A stretch of 64,000 nt of DNA from Neoarius graeffei. Its lineage: Eukaryota; Chordata; Actinopteri; Siluriformes; Ariidae. A program made the position numbers and the translations under genes. The first letter of the stretch is position 1, and every line of letters starts with the position of its first letter. The notes beneath the pieces were generated by a model. That model worked only from the letters and a program-made list of their open reading frames with translations, did not search any database and was not told the origin of the DNA. Location of the stretch: positions 43,310,559 to 43,374,558 of the forward strand of contig NC_083574.1 of assembly GCF_027579695.1 (NCBI RefSeq), given 5' to 3'. Positions 34,360-44,868 of this stretch are shown in pieces.

Positions 34360-34730
34360 GGGCGGTACGGTGGTGTAGTGGTTAGCGCTGTCGCCTCACA
34401 GCAAGAAGGTCTGGGTTCGAGCCCCGTGGCCGGTGAGGGCCTTTCTGTGTGGAGTTTGCATGTTCTCCCCATGTCCGCGTGGGTTTCCTCCGGGTGCTCT
34501 GGTTTCCCCCACAGTCCAAAGATATGCAGGTTAGGTTAACTGGTGACTCTAAATTGACCGTAGATGTGAGTGTGAATGGTTGTCTGTGTCTATGTGTCAG
34601 CCCTGTGATGACCTGGCGACTTGTCCAGGGTGTACCCCGCCTTTCGCCCGTAGTCAGCTGGGATAGGCTCCAGCTTGCTTGCGACCCTGTAGAACAGGAT
34701 AAAGCGGCTAGAGATAATGAGATGAGATGA
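34360..34730 (+). mobile_element. SINE, type 1, full length
   Basis: Plus-strand copy with an intact tRNA head and a GATGAGATGA tail, inserted between the LTR element and the microsatellite. Confidence 0.92.
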
Positions 34731-34733
34731 TTT

Positions 34734-34826
<93 letters not shown>
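34731..34826. repeat. Alternating (AT)n and (GT)n microsatellite
   Basis: Two blocks each of AT and GT repeats at the loop side of the right inverted-repeat arm. Confidence 0.95.
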
Positions 34827-34828
<2 letters not shown>

Positions 34829-35102
34829 ACAAATTTTTACATTCAAACACTTAAAATGTTACAGTGCAGTGTCTTAACAAGAGGTGTGTCTCATACCTTT
34901 GTTATTTGATGGAGAAAAATACATGGCTATAGATCAAGTTAATGAAGAGAAAGTTATCTGCGGTGACCTCATGTGCTCACACTTGCTAGCGTTTGAATAA
35001 TCATTAATCCAAACTTTACTTTTAGGGTGTTATGTAAATGCAGAGTTATACATTTGAATAGTATCTTTCGCAAACACCACCCCATTTTTTGACATTTTTT
35101 AG

Positions 35103-35103
<1 letters not shown>
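34827..35103 (-). repeat. Right arm of the large inverted repeat
   Basis: Reverse complement of 28243-28521, from TTTTTACATTCAAACACTTA outward. A 64-bp (AT)n tract (35104-35167) lies at its outer edge. Confidence 0.9.

Positions 35104-35167
<64 letters not shown>
35104..35167. repeat. (AT)n microsatellite
   Basis: Uninterrupted AT dinucleotides, able to form a cruciform or hairpin. Confidence 0.95.
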
Positions 35168-35171
<4 letters not shown>

Positions 35172-35872
35172 GAAAGTGTAAAAGTCATATTTTTCTTGAC
35201 TTTCTCAATATGGTTACTATATGCTCAGTTTATGTCATTAAATATCTATGACATTGGATAACATCAAAGATTGATGTGGTTACACCTTTTGGGTGCAGAG
35301 CCCATGTTAAGCTAACTAGATAAATTGGCTCATGTTGATGATGAACACAATAGTTTTGATTCCTAGGGTATATTTTGACAGGACTAGCTAATAATAAATA
35401 AATCACTAAGAAAATGATGCAAATAGTATAATTTAGCACTTGTCAACACAGGATATTGCCTGTTTGAGCTGATTTACTAGCAGTTTGCTCACCGGTTCGC
35501 TAGCTAGTGTTCAGTTATTGAATACACATGTACTCAGCTAAAAAAACATTAGAAACCATTAGAGAGTACTTATAATTCATAATCAGTTTTAATGAGTTTC
35601 CAATGGTCTGTAATGGTAGTTTAACATGATATGCTGTTTTCCACAGTTCTTGCTGGCTTATCTAATTTAATACTGATGGTAATCATCGATCCATGAAAGA
35701 AGTGTGGTTGCATCTCATAGCAATTTTTTTTTCCCTGCAGGGTCTTTTAGGACTTTTTTTTAATACCATGATGTTGGTTAATGCATATTAAATTATGTAT
35801 TATTCCATATAGATTACTTTCAATGATTTACATCTTCATGGATAATTTAACAATATTAATTTTGCACTATGT
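35168..35872. other. No gene recognised
   Basis: AT-rich unique sequence. Confidence 0.5.
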
Positions 35873-35932
35873 GCAGCACAGTGGTGTAGTGGTTAGGACT
35901 GTCACCTCACAGCAAAAAGGTCCTGGGTTCGA
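35873..35932 (+). mobile_element. SINE tRNA-head fragment fused to gypsy sequence
   Basis: Only the first 60 bp of the SINE (A box to B box, ending GGGTTCGAA) are present. At the next base the sequence becomes the RNase H part of a gypsy element. The body and tail of the SINE are absent. Confidence 0.8.
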
Positions 35933-37514
35933 AGGAGCAGGGGTGGACCTTGTTATCATTGGCCCTCTGGGAGAGGATGGCTCTGACCCCAGACTCGGAA
36001 GCGTCGACCTCCACGATAAACTGTTTTGTGGGATTGGGTATGGTGAGAATGGGTGCTGTGGTGAACTTGTGCTTGAGCATGGAGAAGGCTCTCTCCGCTT
36101 CCTCCCCCCACTTGAATGAGGTCTTAGTTGAGGTTAAAGCTGTGAGAGGTCCGGCCACTGTGCTGAAGTTGCGGATAAAACGCCTGTAGAAATTGGCGAA
36201 TCACAAGAAAACGCTGGAGCTCTCGTCGCGAGGATGGGATGGGCCAGTCAGCGACTGCCTCAAGCTTGAGGGGGTCCATCTGGATCCTAACCATGGAGAT
36301 GATGAACCCCAGAAATGAGACAGAGCTTTGGTGAAATTCGCTTTTCTCCACCTTGACATATAGCTTATTTTCTAGCAGGCACTGGAGGACCTGCCAGACA
36401 TGGCCCCAATGTTCCTCCAGGGAGCGAGAGAAGATCAGGATGTCATCCAGGTACACTAAAACGAAGATGTTGAGAAAGTCCCTCAGGACGTCATTGACGA
36501 GTGCCTGGAAGACTGCGGGCACATTGGTCAGGCCGAAAGGGACCACGAGGTACTCGTAGTGGCCAGTGGTGGTGTTGAAGGGTGTCTTCCACTCGTCCCC
36601 CTCCCTGATCCTGAAGAGATGGTAGGCATTGTGTAAGTCCAACTTGGTGAATATCTTGGCTCCCTGGAGTAGTTCAAAGGCCGTAGTCATGAGCGGTAGT
36701 GGGTAGCAGTTCTTGACTGTGATGGCGTGGATACCTCAATAATCAATGCATGGGCGGAGCGACTTGTCCTTCTTATCCACGAAGAAGAATCCCGCCCCTG
36801 CTGGGGAGGAAGAAGGGCAGATGATCCCAGCTGCCAGAGACTCGGAGATGTACTTCTCCATAGCTTGCCTTTCGATGGGAGACAGAGAGTAGAGTCGCCC
36901 TTTGGGTGCCGCTGTCCTGGGCAGGAGGTTGATTCCGCAGTCATAGGGTCTGTGAGGAGGAAGGGACACTGCTTGGGTCTTGCTGAAAACAAGTCTTAAG
37001 CCCAGGTATTCCGGAGGCACATGAGAGAGGTCGGGAAACTTGCTGGCTGGAGGCTGCGGTGGTCTGGCAGGAGGCAGAGCGGAGTTCAGGCAGGAAGCTA
37101 GGCAGGAATGGCTCCAGCCTAGGATGGTGTTATTGGCCCAGTTTAGGTGAGGGTTGTGCAGCATTAACCAGGGTAATCCTAGGATGATGGGTATGTGGGG
37201 GTTGTTCATGACATGGAGCTGGATGGTTTCTGAGTGGTTACCAGAAATCCTCAGGGTGAGCAGGGCGGTAAGGTGGGTGATGTGGTCAAGCCAGTGCCAT
37301 TGAGTGTCAGGACTGTGAGAGGGATGTCGAGGGCAAGTAGCGGAATTCCCAGACGCTTGGCAGTGGTGGAGCAGATTAGGTTCCTGTCTGCCCCTGAGTC
37401 GACGAGGGCCTGGAGATGGTGATGCTGGTTGTCGTGGATAATGATGACAGGAAGTAACGGTCGATCAGCGGGGGGCTGGTTCCGAGTGTTGCCCACCAGG
37501 GCCCCTCGATTCAC
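35933..37514 (-). pseudogene. Gypsy protease-reverse transcriptase-RNase H remnant
   Basis: The protease motif [12 protein letters not shown] is at about 37400. The reverse transcriptase shows LRPCIDY (stop follows), [28 protein letters not shown] and the active site [10 protein letters not shown] (about 36460). RNase H begins [16 protein letters not shown] and is cut at the SINE junction. Frame changes lie near 37230, 36735 and 36150. Confidence 0.88.
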
Positions 37515-37616
37515 TGGTGGGGCTCGTCCTTTTAGCAGGCAGGCTCAGCAGGTGTGTCCTCGCTGACCACAGTAGAAACAGGACCCTGTGGGGGGTAAAA
37601 GAGAGCAACTGGACTT
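35933..37616 (-). mobile_element. Conventional Ty3/gypsy element, truncated
   Basis: Minus-strand fragment from the end of gag to the start of RNase H. No LTRs are present. The order is protease, reverse transcriptase, RNase H, the usual gypsy order and unlike the Gmr1-like neighbour. The end of gag is a zinc knuckle CFYCGQRGHTC with a stop inside it (about 37540-37590). Confidence 0.88.
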
Positions 37617-38235
37617 GCTTGAAGATTCTTGAAGACATTTCACCTCTCATCCGAAAGGCTTCTTCAGTTCTGTCTGACTGGTAGGGAGCATCAGGTATTT
37701 ATCCTCTCATGGATGAAAAGCTCATCTAGGTGTCACTGAGTCATCCTGTTGGTGTGGGTCACTGGGGGCTGGTTGTGAACGGCCTCGAGAGTTGTTAGGA
37801 TGATCAATGGATTGCCCGTTAGGGTGATCAATGGAATGATGATTCTCTCTGTCCTCCTGTGAGTCACTGAAAACAGCTGGGTTTTGGTGTGCATTCAGTT
37901 GTCTGGGAAGTGTGCCAAGGACTGCATTGTAGGTGGCTGATAAATGATGTCTTAGACCCCACCTCTGTTCAGTGATGGCTGTTCCAGGTTGACAAAAATG
38001 GCTTCTTTAACTCCTCGCTCATACCAACGATCCTCTCTGGCTAAAATGCATATGTTGCAATCCTGAAATGAGTGTCCTTTGTTGTTAAGATGAAGATAGA
38101 CAGCAGAGTCCTGGCCTGAGGAACTGGCTCTCCTGTGTTGAGCCATGCGCCCACAGGCTTTCCAGACAACTGAATGCACACCAAAACCCAGCTGTTTTCA
38201 GTGACTCACAGGAGGACAGAGAGAATCATCATAGA
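37617..38235 (-). mobile_element. Penelope-like element 3' fragment
   Basis: A GIY-YIG endonuclease C-terminal piece is followed (leftward) by a 3' untranslated part with ACATTTCACCTCTCATCCGA. The fragment carries a perfect 71-bp inverted repeat (37836-37906 against 38162-38232). Inverted or tandem partial copies are common for Penelope-like elements. Confidence 0.65.
37952..38179 (-). pseudogene. GIY-YIG endonuclease C-terminal fragment (Penelope-like)
   Basis: Residues HLNNKGHSFQDCNICILA, EDRWYERGVKEAIFVNLE and PSLNRGG match the conserved C-terminal pattern of endonucleases in fish Penelope-like elements. The catalytic GIY-YIG core and the reverse transcriptase are missing. The upstream residues come from the inverted-repeat arm. 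Confidence 0.7.
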
Positions 38236-38818
38236 TATTTCTGTGTAGATTTGAATAACATTCTTAGTTTAAGCATTACTGCCACATGCAAGCTTCCAGA
38301 ATGAATTTAAAATGCCAAAAAATGCAAATTTGTCTTTTTAATTTCCTTGTTAAAATCACCATCTATTATACAATGACCATTGAAATTCTAAGTTGAAGCT
38401 TGTAGTACAAGACATTGAGTCTCTCTATGCAAAATTTTAGGTTTCTATCTTGCATAATAAAGATTATATTACACTTTGAAATATGTATGTTTTGAGCAAA
38501 ATGCAAAAAAAATCTAAAAATTCAAATGCCTGTATCTCTGAAACCGTTGGAGATAGGAAGCTCAAATTTTGGGGATTAACTTCTTTTAATAGTATCTCTG
38601 GGCCCTCCAAATTTCATTGAAATCTGAGATGGTCGAGCATAAATTTGTCAGATATTTGTTGATTTGGCATGGAATGACCCAATAAATAAAAATGATACAC
38701 ACACATACAACCTTTTAAAAGCAGCATAATGGCATATAAGCAGCAGTATAAATTGCTGTATATAATTATTCAATGTAGCCAAACACAGTAAGGTGCAGAG
38801 TGTGAGTCCAAGTCCGGA
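38236..38818. other. No gene recognised; partly repeat-like
   Basis: 38500-38680 (CTGTATCTCTGAAACCGTTG and similar) looks like an interspersed repeat, but I cannot assign a family. Confidence 0.4.
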
Positions 38819-39240
38819 TCAGGCCTCCAGCAGAGCTTTTACAGCCCTGGGGAAGAAGCTATTTTGGTGTCTTGCTGTTTGTGACTTTATGACCCTAAGC
38901 CTGCCAGAGGGAAGGGTGTTGAAAAGACATTGTCCGGGGTGAGTGTAGTCAGTCCTCATCTTTGTGGCTCTGTTTCTCAGCCTGGCAGAGTAGATCTGTT
39001 CCAGGGATTGGAGAGGGGTACCAATGATTTTAGATGCAGTCCTGATGATCCGCTGCAGATCTTTCCTCTTTTCTGAGGTGCAGCTGGAGAACCACACTAT
39101 GCACCCATAGCTCAGAACACTTTGTATGGTGCACTGGTAGAAGTCGGTGAGGAGCTTCTGTGAGAGCCCAGTTTGAGGAAAGATATGTTCTTTATGTGAA
39201 GTCATTTTTTTTCTAGTGGTGGAAACGGGCTTCTCAGAGT
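38819..39240 (-). pseudogene. LINE reverse transcriptase C-terminal fragment (L2/CR1/Rex1-like)
   Basis: Encodes LLTDFYQCTIQSVLSYGCIV, then LQRIIRTASKIIG, LFNTLPSGRLRV and HQNSFFPRAVKALLEA. This is the typical C-terminal region after the reverse transcriptase in L2/CR1-type LINEs. Upstream and 3' parts are missing. Confidence 0.75.
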
Positions 39241-39433
39241 GTGTGCTGTAGTTAAAGATGCTCATGGATAGAAAGGAAAAAAAAGGAAAACAAGTAAACA
39301 AGCAAGAAAACTAATAATTAAAACAAACAAACATCAAAGAGGAAACACAGTTTTATCTCAGTTATCTAATGCAGTGGGGAAATGTTTTAAAATATCATAC
39401 AATCTTTCTGCTTTTGCTCCTTTACAAATTTTC

Positions 39434-40110
39434 AAGTGCATATCACGGGTAAATTCAGGAGCAAGATCAATGTAATTCTCCTATTTTATATTAAACTTTG
39501 GTCAAATATCTGTAACATTCTGCATTCTCTGCAATTTTTTTTACCTTATGCAATACCAGAAAAATTCAGTTGAAATCAAGCCATTTGAGGCGAATTTGTC
39601 CGCCTCTGAAAAAACTCGGCATTTGGATTTCCCAGGAAACATTGATTTTCGTGACGTCGCATGCGGGATGCCTCCTTCTGAATCCTACATCAGCACTGGT
39701 TTGTTTATGAGAAAACGACCTGGTGGTTTTCTGCAAATTTCTTAAACGTTATCACGTAATTATTAAAATGGTTAACAGATGTATCGTAGGAGGGTGTAGC
39801 AACACCAATCATGATGGGATTAGTACTCATCGTTTCCCAAAAGACCGGACAATGAGAGAGAAATGGGAGCGCTTGGTCTACACAGGCTGTGCACTAAAAC
39901 CCTGCAAAGCTCATGCAGCCTGCTGGCGCTTCCGCAGGTAACATCACGAATCTGGCTCCAGACTCCCTTGGGATTTTTCCAGACGCGTTTTATTTTATTT
40001 TTTCTGCTGTAGACAGATGGCCTTGTGCAAAATTACCCTTCTGGATGAGTGTGTAAAGGGACATTCTTTCATATAAAAAAAACATGAAATTGGTCCAGAA
40101 TATGCACTTT
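39434..40110 (+). mobile_element. THAP-exon DNA element, copy 2 (MITE-sized)
   Basis: 677 bp with ends AAGTGCATATC and the matching ATATGCACTTT. It is collinear with the outer parts of the 11015-13107 copy. It holds the promoter-like region and first exon but nothing of the transposase core. Confidence 0.7.
39768..39937 (+). pseudogene. THAP-domain first exon, copy 2
   Basis: ATG 39768 opens MVNRCIVGGCSNTNHDGIST and continues HRFPKDRTMREKWERLV, then YTGCALKPCK. A GCAG/GTAACA donor-like site follows 39937. The spaced Cys pair, HRFP and Trp of a THAP finger are seen; the C-terminal Cys-X2-His is not clear. Confidence 0.6.
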
Positions 40111-40438
40111 AAGGATCTTAAGTATAATAATTTACATTCGTTCAAGAAAGAAACAAATTTGAAGGATTCTATTCTTGTGCATAAACAAATTAGCCAGACA
40201 TTACTAGAGAGTTCATTGTTTTTGCCTTGTAAGATTGTATCAAATGTGATATCGGCTCTTGAAGTAGAATCTGGAAACATGACGAGACTTTTTGTTTTAT
40301 TCATTTGTGAATTTCAAGCCAAAATTTTACACCACATGAGAGAGAGAGGGAAAAAAAAGGTCTGTAGTGGAAGCAGTGAAATTCCTTCAGTTCATAAATT
40401 GAACTTTATAATAATAATAATAATAATAATAATACATG

Positions 40439-40728
40439 GGGCAGCACGGTGGTGTAGTGGTTAGCGCTGTCGCCTCACAGCAAGAAGGTCCGGGTTCAAG
40501 CCCCGTGGCCGGCAAGGGCCTTTCTGTGCGGAGTTTGCATGTTCTCCCTGTGTCCGTGTGGGTTTCCTCCGGGTGCTCCGGTTTCCCCCACAGTCCAAAG
40601 ACATGCAGGTTAGGTTAACTGGTGACTCTAAATTGACCGTAGGTGTGAATGTGAGTGTGAATGGTTGTCTGTGTCTATGTGTCAGCCCTGTGATGACCTG
40701 GCGACTTGTCCAGGGTGTATGAGATGAA
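40439..40728 (+). mobile_element. SINE, type 1, with 3' deletion
   Basis: Head and body are normal up to CCAGGGTGTA. The sequence then jumps directly to the GATGA tail, losing about 80 bp. Target duplication AATAATAATACAT is on both sides, so the deleted form itself may have been inserted. Confidence 0.88.
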
Positions 40729-40740
40729 ATAATAATACAT

Positions 40741-41353
40741 AGGGCCAAATTACTCAATTCTGATTGGTCAATCAAGGAGGGCTTTTTTTCCTTAACACGG
40801 GGCTGTATTTCTGAAATGCTATTGGCTAGTTCGTTGCTTGGTTACGGTTACAAAAATTAGCAAATTTTGTCAACAAAATGGCTGACTCAGCAATGCCGCG
40901 TTTCGCTATATTTGACGAAGAAATGATAAACCAATTGAAAGCTGCAAGCGAAAATGAAAATACCAAAAAAAGTATGAATTTTTGGCTTTCTGTGTTTAAT
41001 AAAGACAAATAAACGACTCTCTAGTGGCGTATGGGTGCTGTGAGTTAGACAAGGTGCTATCGCAGTTTTATGCAGAAGTGAGGAAAGAAAATGGGGAAAA
41101 CTACGAACCAGACTCTCTTAAAGTAATGCAGGCAGCATTGGATCGGCATCTGAGACAAGAGAAATATCCGGGATCAATCCTGAAAGATGTTACTTTTCAA
41201 GAATCATGAAAAAGCGAGAGATTTGCGAAAACAAGGAATGCTTTAGAAACTGATTCAAACGTGCAAGATAGTCCTGCGCCCTGATTGGGTCGGAAAACCT
41301 TAATGACAAAATGTTGTGAACTTGAATGGCTTCCGAAGTATGAATTTGGCCCT
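40741..41353 (+). mobile_element. Element carrying Crypton/KIAA1958-like coding remnants
   Basis: The segment is bounded by an 11-bp perfect inverted repeat AGGGCCAAATT (40741-40751) and AATTTGGCCCT (41343-41353). Inside is a promoter-like region followed by two coding pieces. Cryptons themselves lack such ends, so the relation between ends and gene is unclear. Confidence 0.45.
40878..41209 (+). pseudogene. Crypton-derived (KIAA1958/QRICH1-like) protein fragment
   Basis: ATG 40878 opens a 44-codon piece (MADSAMPRFAIFDEEMINQL..., ending FWLSVFNKDK). It stops at 41010. A second piece in another frame (41024-41209) reads CCELDKVLSQFYAEVRK, then YEPDSLKVMQAALDRHLR. That pattern belongs to the N-terminal part of Crypton-type tyrosine-recombinase-derived proteins common in fish. 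The intervening stretch is deleted, and no recombinase catalytic domain is present. Confidence 0.6.
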
Positions 41354-42103
41354 GTATATTATAAACAAGTCATCGAAGGGTTCCTCGTAAAATTAATCCT
41401 TAATTTTACTCGGCCCCATATGATTACCTATATTATTATTATTATTATTATTATTCAGACCCTCCAAGATGTTGCGACTTGCAACTTCAACGCAAATTCA
41501 ACCAATCCCCGTGAATTCAGGGCGGTGTTGCAATTATATCCAATCACCGCAACTTTCCCGCAAATTTGACCAATCGTTGGCGTCGTCTTGAGGTGACGTC
41601 GACAAACTACCCAGATAGCAGAGGGACGTTGAAACGGCGCCGATTCTTGGTCAGAATGGTCGGTTTCCGTTGTAAGTCAGAAAATCAACGCTGAAACGGC
41701 GCCGTGAAACGTCGATTTCTCCGCCGTCGGAGAAGGTCGATTTATCACTGTTGAATCACCGTGGGTAAAGGTTGATCTGTCGACCGTCAGAGAAGGTCGA
41801 ATATACGATGTTGAACCATTGTCACTTTTGCCGGCCAGTTTTCAACATTGGTAGGATGAGCAACTAATTGTTCAGAATATAAATACTGGCCCGTAGCCAG
41901 GGGGGATCGGAGGGTTCGTTCGATTCCCCCCCCAGACACACACGCCCCTCAAGATTACTCAAGATTTATTCATTTGTTCATGTCCGATGAATATACATTG
42001 ATTCACATTTAAATTTACAATATCAAATTCAGACTAATCAAAAAAGAAAAGTAGACTAAGTGAGGACGAGTTAGAAAAACGGGTTCATTTCTCCTATGTT
42101 TAT

Positions 42104-42456
42104 CTCATCATCTCTAGCCGCTTTATCCTGTTCTACAGGGTCGCAGGCAAGCTGGAGCCTATCCCAGCTGACTATGGGCGAAAGGCGGGGTACACCCTGG
42201 ACAAGTCGCCAGGTCATCACAGGGCTGACACATAGACACAGACAACCATTCACACTCACATTCACACCTACGCTCAATTTAGAGTCACCAGTTAACCTAA
42301 CCTGGTGACTCTGGACTTTGGGGGAAACCGGAGCACCCGGAGGAAACCCACGCGGACAACATGCAAACTCCACACAGAAAGGCCCTCGCCGGCCCTCGAA
42401 CCCAGGACCTTCTTGCTGTGAGGCGACAGCGCTAACCACTACACCACCGTGCCGCC
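42104..42456 (-). mobile_element. SINE, type 1, with internal deletions
   Basis: Flanked by a perfect 14-bp duplication TCTCCTATGTTTAT (42090-42103, 42457-42470). Two short deletions are seen in the body (near 42355 and 42393). Confidence 0.92.
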
Positions 42457-42680
42457 TCTCCTATGTTTATGTTTACACGTTTTGTTCAGACTGCTTTACA
42501 CCCCAATCCAGTGGGTGGCGGTAATGCCCCCATTAGACCCCTTTCACTGACGTCACCCGAAACCGGAAGTAAACAAACCCTGCGCCACATTGGAAGACCA
42601 ACAAACTTGTGATTTGGGGGAAATAACGGCAGCGCGCGGTATGTGAACCCACGAGGCACTTGGTTCATCATAAACCTACA

Positions 42681-42870
42681 ATGGTAAACTTTTGTGCTGT
42701 GTTAGGGTTCTAACAAAGCTGATGGGAAAGGTGAAAAGAAGTCTTTCTACAGAATACCAGCTGTGATTGAGACACAAGCAAACCAAGGAGCTTTCTGCCA
42801 GGAGACAGAGAGAGGATTTAGCTGCTTTATGCAGAGCGGATCTGAATACTTCAAGTCTATTTTGTTACTG
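42681..42870 (+). pseudogene. Degenerate THAP-domain first exon
   Basis: ATG 42681 opens MVNFCAVLG. A small deletion removes the second Cys region and shifts the frame, which then reads SNKADGKGEKKSFYRIPAV, the usual THAP continuation. A consensus donor GTAAGT follows 42870. It is preceded by a GC-rich TGACGTCA-type promoter-like region. Confidence 0.55.
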
Positions 42871-43024
42871 GTAAGTCACTAGGCTAGAGTGTTGTAGAAC
42901 ATTTTTTTAAATGTCTAAATTAGAAGATTTGAAGTGTGCTCGTGTATTTGGGGAGTAGGGGGCCAGATGAAGTCCACCTTTGGGGAAAAAAGATCCCCCC
43001 CCTCCACAATGCTGGCTACGGGCC

Positions 43025-43955
43025 TGAAATTGCCACTGTTTGTCTTATCCTGCTTACACATAGATACGAGTAAATGATATAAGTGATAATGATAAGTAAA
43101 TGATAAAAAAAAGAACAAAAACCAGTTTACTTTTTTAACTCAGCAATGGATTTGACCTTCTATCTTTGAAAGTTTTTTTGCAAATAACTTAACATTTCCA
43201 AGATGATCATAAATTAATTCTAAGAAGATTGAAAGTGTTACAAAACCTGCATCTTATACCTAACTGGTGGGAATGGTGGTGTTACAACTTATCCTGGTGT
43301 TACTTTCATACCCGGTGTCTCTCATCTCTGTTGTATTGACTTTCATTTCGAGGCATGATATAAAAAAGGGCCAGTACGTATACGTAGCGATATGTCGTTG
43401 GATGTCCCACGCTGTCCCATAATGCAGTGCGATTACCACTGCTGTTTACTGGATGACGTCATTTTCGTTATATACCTGGGTGCACGTGAAACTCCCACAC
43501 CACTCGGTTGGATCGCGACTCTCTTGTGGATCGGCCTGCTGTTACGCTTGGACCATTGAAACAACATTGAGAAAAACACTGGACCACGCTACATTTTCAT
43601 TCATCCCTGGACATCTGGTACGTACCATTATTCAGTCACTATTAATAAATGGAATTTCGAATACAATTTCAAGCAGTTTAAGAAGTTATGATGAACTTCA
43701 GTCATATCACGCGTTGGAGAAATTTCCCTCAACTAGTATCCATTTGAAACAACAACAATGCAGATGCATTATTCAATCGAAAAACGAGTCGAAGTAGTTG
43801 TCTTGTTGGAGTGAAAACTTAGCGTTGGTGTGAAAACTTAGCGTTTAAATCGAGCATGTAGGCCTAGGTCACATGTTGTTTTGAGCTGACCTGTTCTTTT
43901 GTGTAGCCTCATTATTGTCTCATTATTGTCTTCATGCTACATTTTATTCTATCAG
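43025..43955. other. No gene recognised (inside DNA element)
   Basis: May be intron or 5' exons of the DUF4806-like gene. A 114-codon frame at 43453 has no recognisable domain. Confidence 0.35.
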
Positions 43956-44843
43956 GTGTCTACCTTAGCCCTTTGTGGAGGAACCGACGTAGGGGTCACA
44001 GTGAGGCAGATGCTGCGTAGCCTCCTGGTCAACAGCTTGGCCAGTCAATTTAACTGGGCTGGAAAGGGGGAAAAAACTGCGTTTAAGGACACCAAGATCC
44101 ATGATGTCCTGTTTGGTAGGTTATGCATGTGCACAAAGCTGTAAAAGAGGGTAAAATAGTAAGCTGTCGCAAGTACTTGCACACTACTTCTAAACATTCT
44201 TTGATAACTCCTTCACTAACTGTAACATTACGATTATAACGACAACGACAAACATATTGTGAAAGATGCAAAGGATTAAAAAGGATTAAGAAACTCACCA
44301 GGCGCCTTACTCAGAAAAAGCAGGTGTGCAGGCAAGTCCAGGGAGGCTGACTGAGTGACGAACGGTCCGGTAGTGGCATTTCTATTTCCGCTTTGTGTCA
44401 ATGGTGAAATTAAAATGTTTTTTTTTTTTAATCCCGTTTAAATTGTCACAAGATTCACATCTATGGTTTCTGATTTTTACATATATTTTCTGTACTAGTA
44501 CCATTACTTGCCACCTACCACTAGAGTGTGACGTGCATAGTCTTAACAACTCAAACTTTAACAATTATCACCATGCAAAGTCTCAATGTTGTTTTGTTCT
44601 TTTTCTTTCAGATGCTCTACAAAAGCAGCTGCCAGGGAGCACACACGCTACTTTTAGTGACGCAATCAAGAAGTGGCTTAAGTATGCGCCAGAGAGAGAG
44701 GGAGAGATGAGGAGACGTGAGGTAGGGTGGCATTTGGAAACCCATAGCCTACTGCTGACTTTCTTTATCAATGCTGCATCAAATTAATTTTGGTTATGTT
44801 TTTCTGTTTCCATGTACAGGTGTCTGCGCCGCAGGAGGAATAG
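43956..44843 (+). CDS. DUF4806-like protein, last three exons
   Basis: Three exons fit with correct phases: 43956-44115 (acceptor TATTCTATCAG, donor G/GTAGG), 44612-44721 (acceptor TTTTCTTTCAG, donor GAG/GTAGGG) and 44820-44843 (acceptor TGTACAG, stop TAG). They join as 1+2 and 0 phase without stops. The product contains VRQMLRSLLVNSLASQFNW, GKGEKTAFKDTKIHDVLF and FSDAIKKWLKYAPER, which matches my knowledge of the DUF4806 domain (unknown function, often in transposon-associated proteins). 5' exons were not found. It lies inside the TIR element 41610-45413. Confidence 0.6.
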
Positions 44844-44862
44844 GCCACAATTATAAATTATA

Positions 44863-44868
44863 AATAAA
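44863..44868 (+). terminator. Polyadenylation signal AATAAA
   Basis: It lies 20 bases after the stop codon of the DUF4806-like gene, in ATAAATTATAAATAAATC. Confidence 0.55.

Larger units (their letters stand above)
41888..43024 (+). mobile_element. Nested element with GGCCCGTAGCCAG inverted ends
   Basis: A 13-bp perfect inverted repeat (41888-41900 and 43012-43024) encloses a THAP-like exon and a SINE. No target duplication is evident. The element lies inside the 41610-45413 element. Confidence 0.6.

Noticed and set aside
43453-43797. 114-codon frame as an upstream exon of the DUF4806-like gene
   Set aside because: No domain and no clear donor joining in phase to the 43956 exon; left as unresolved.
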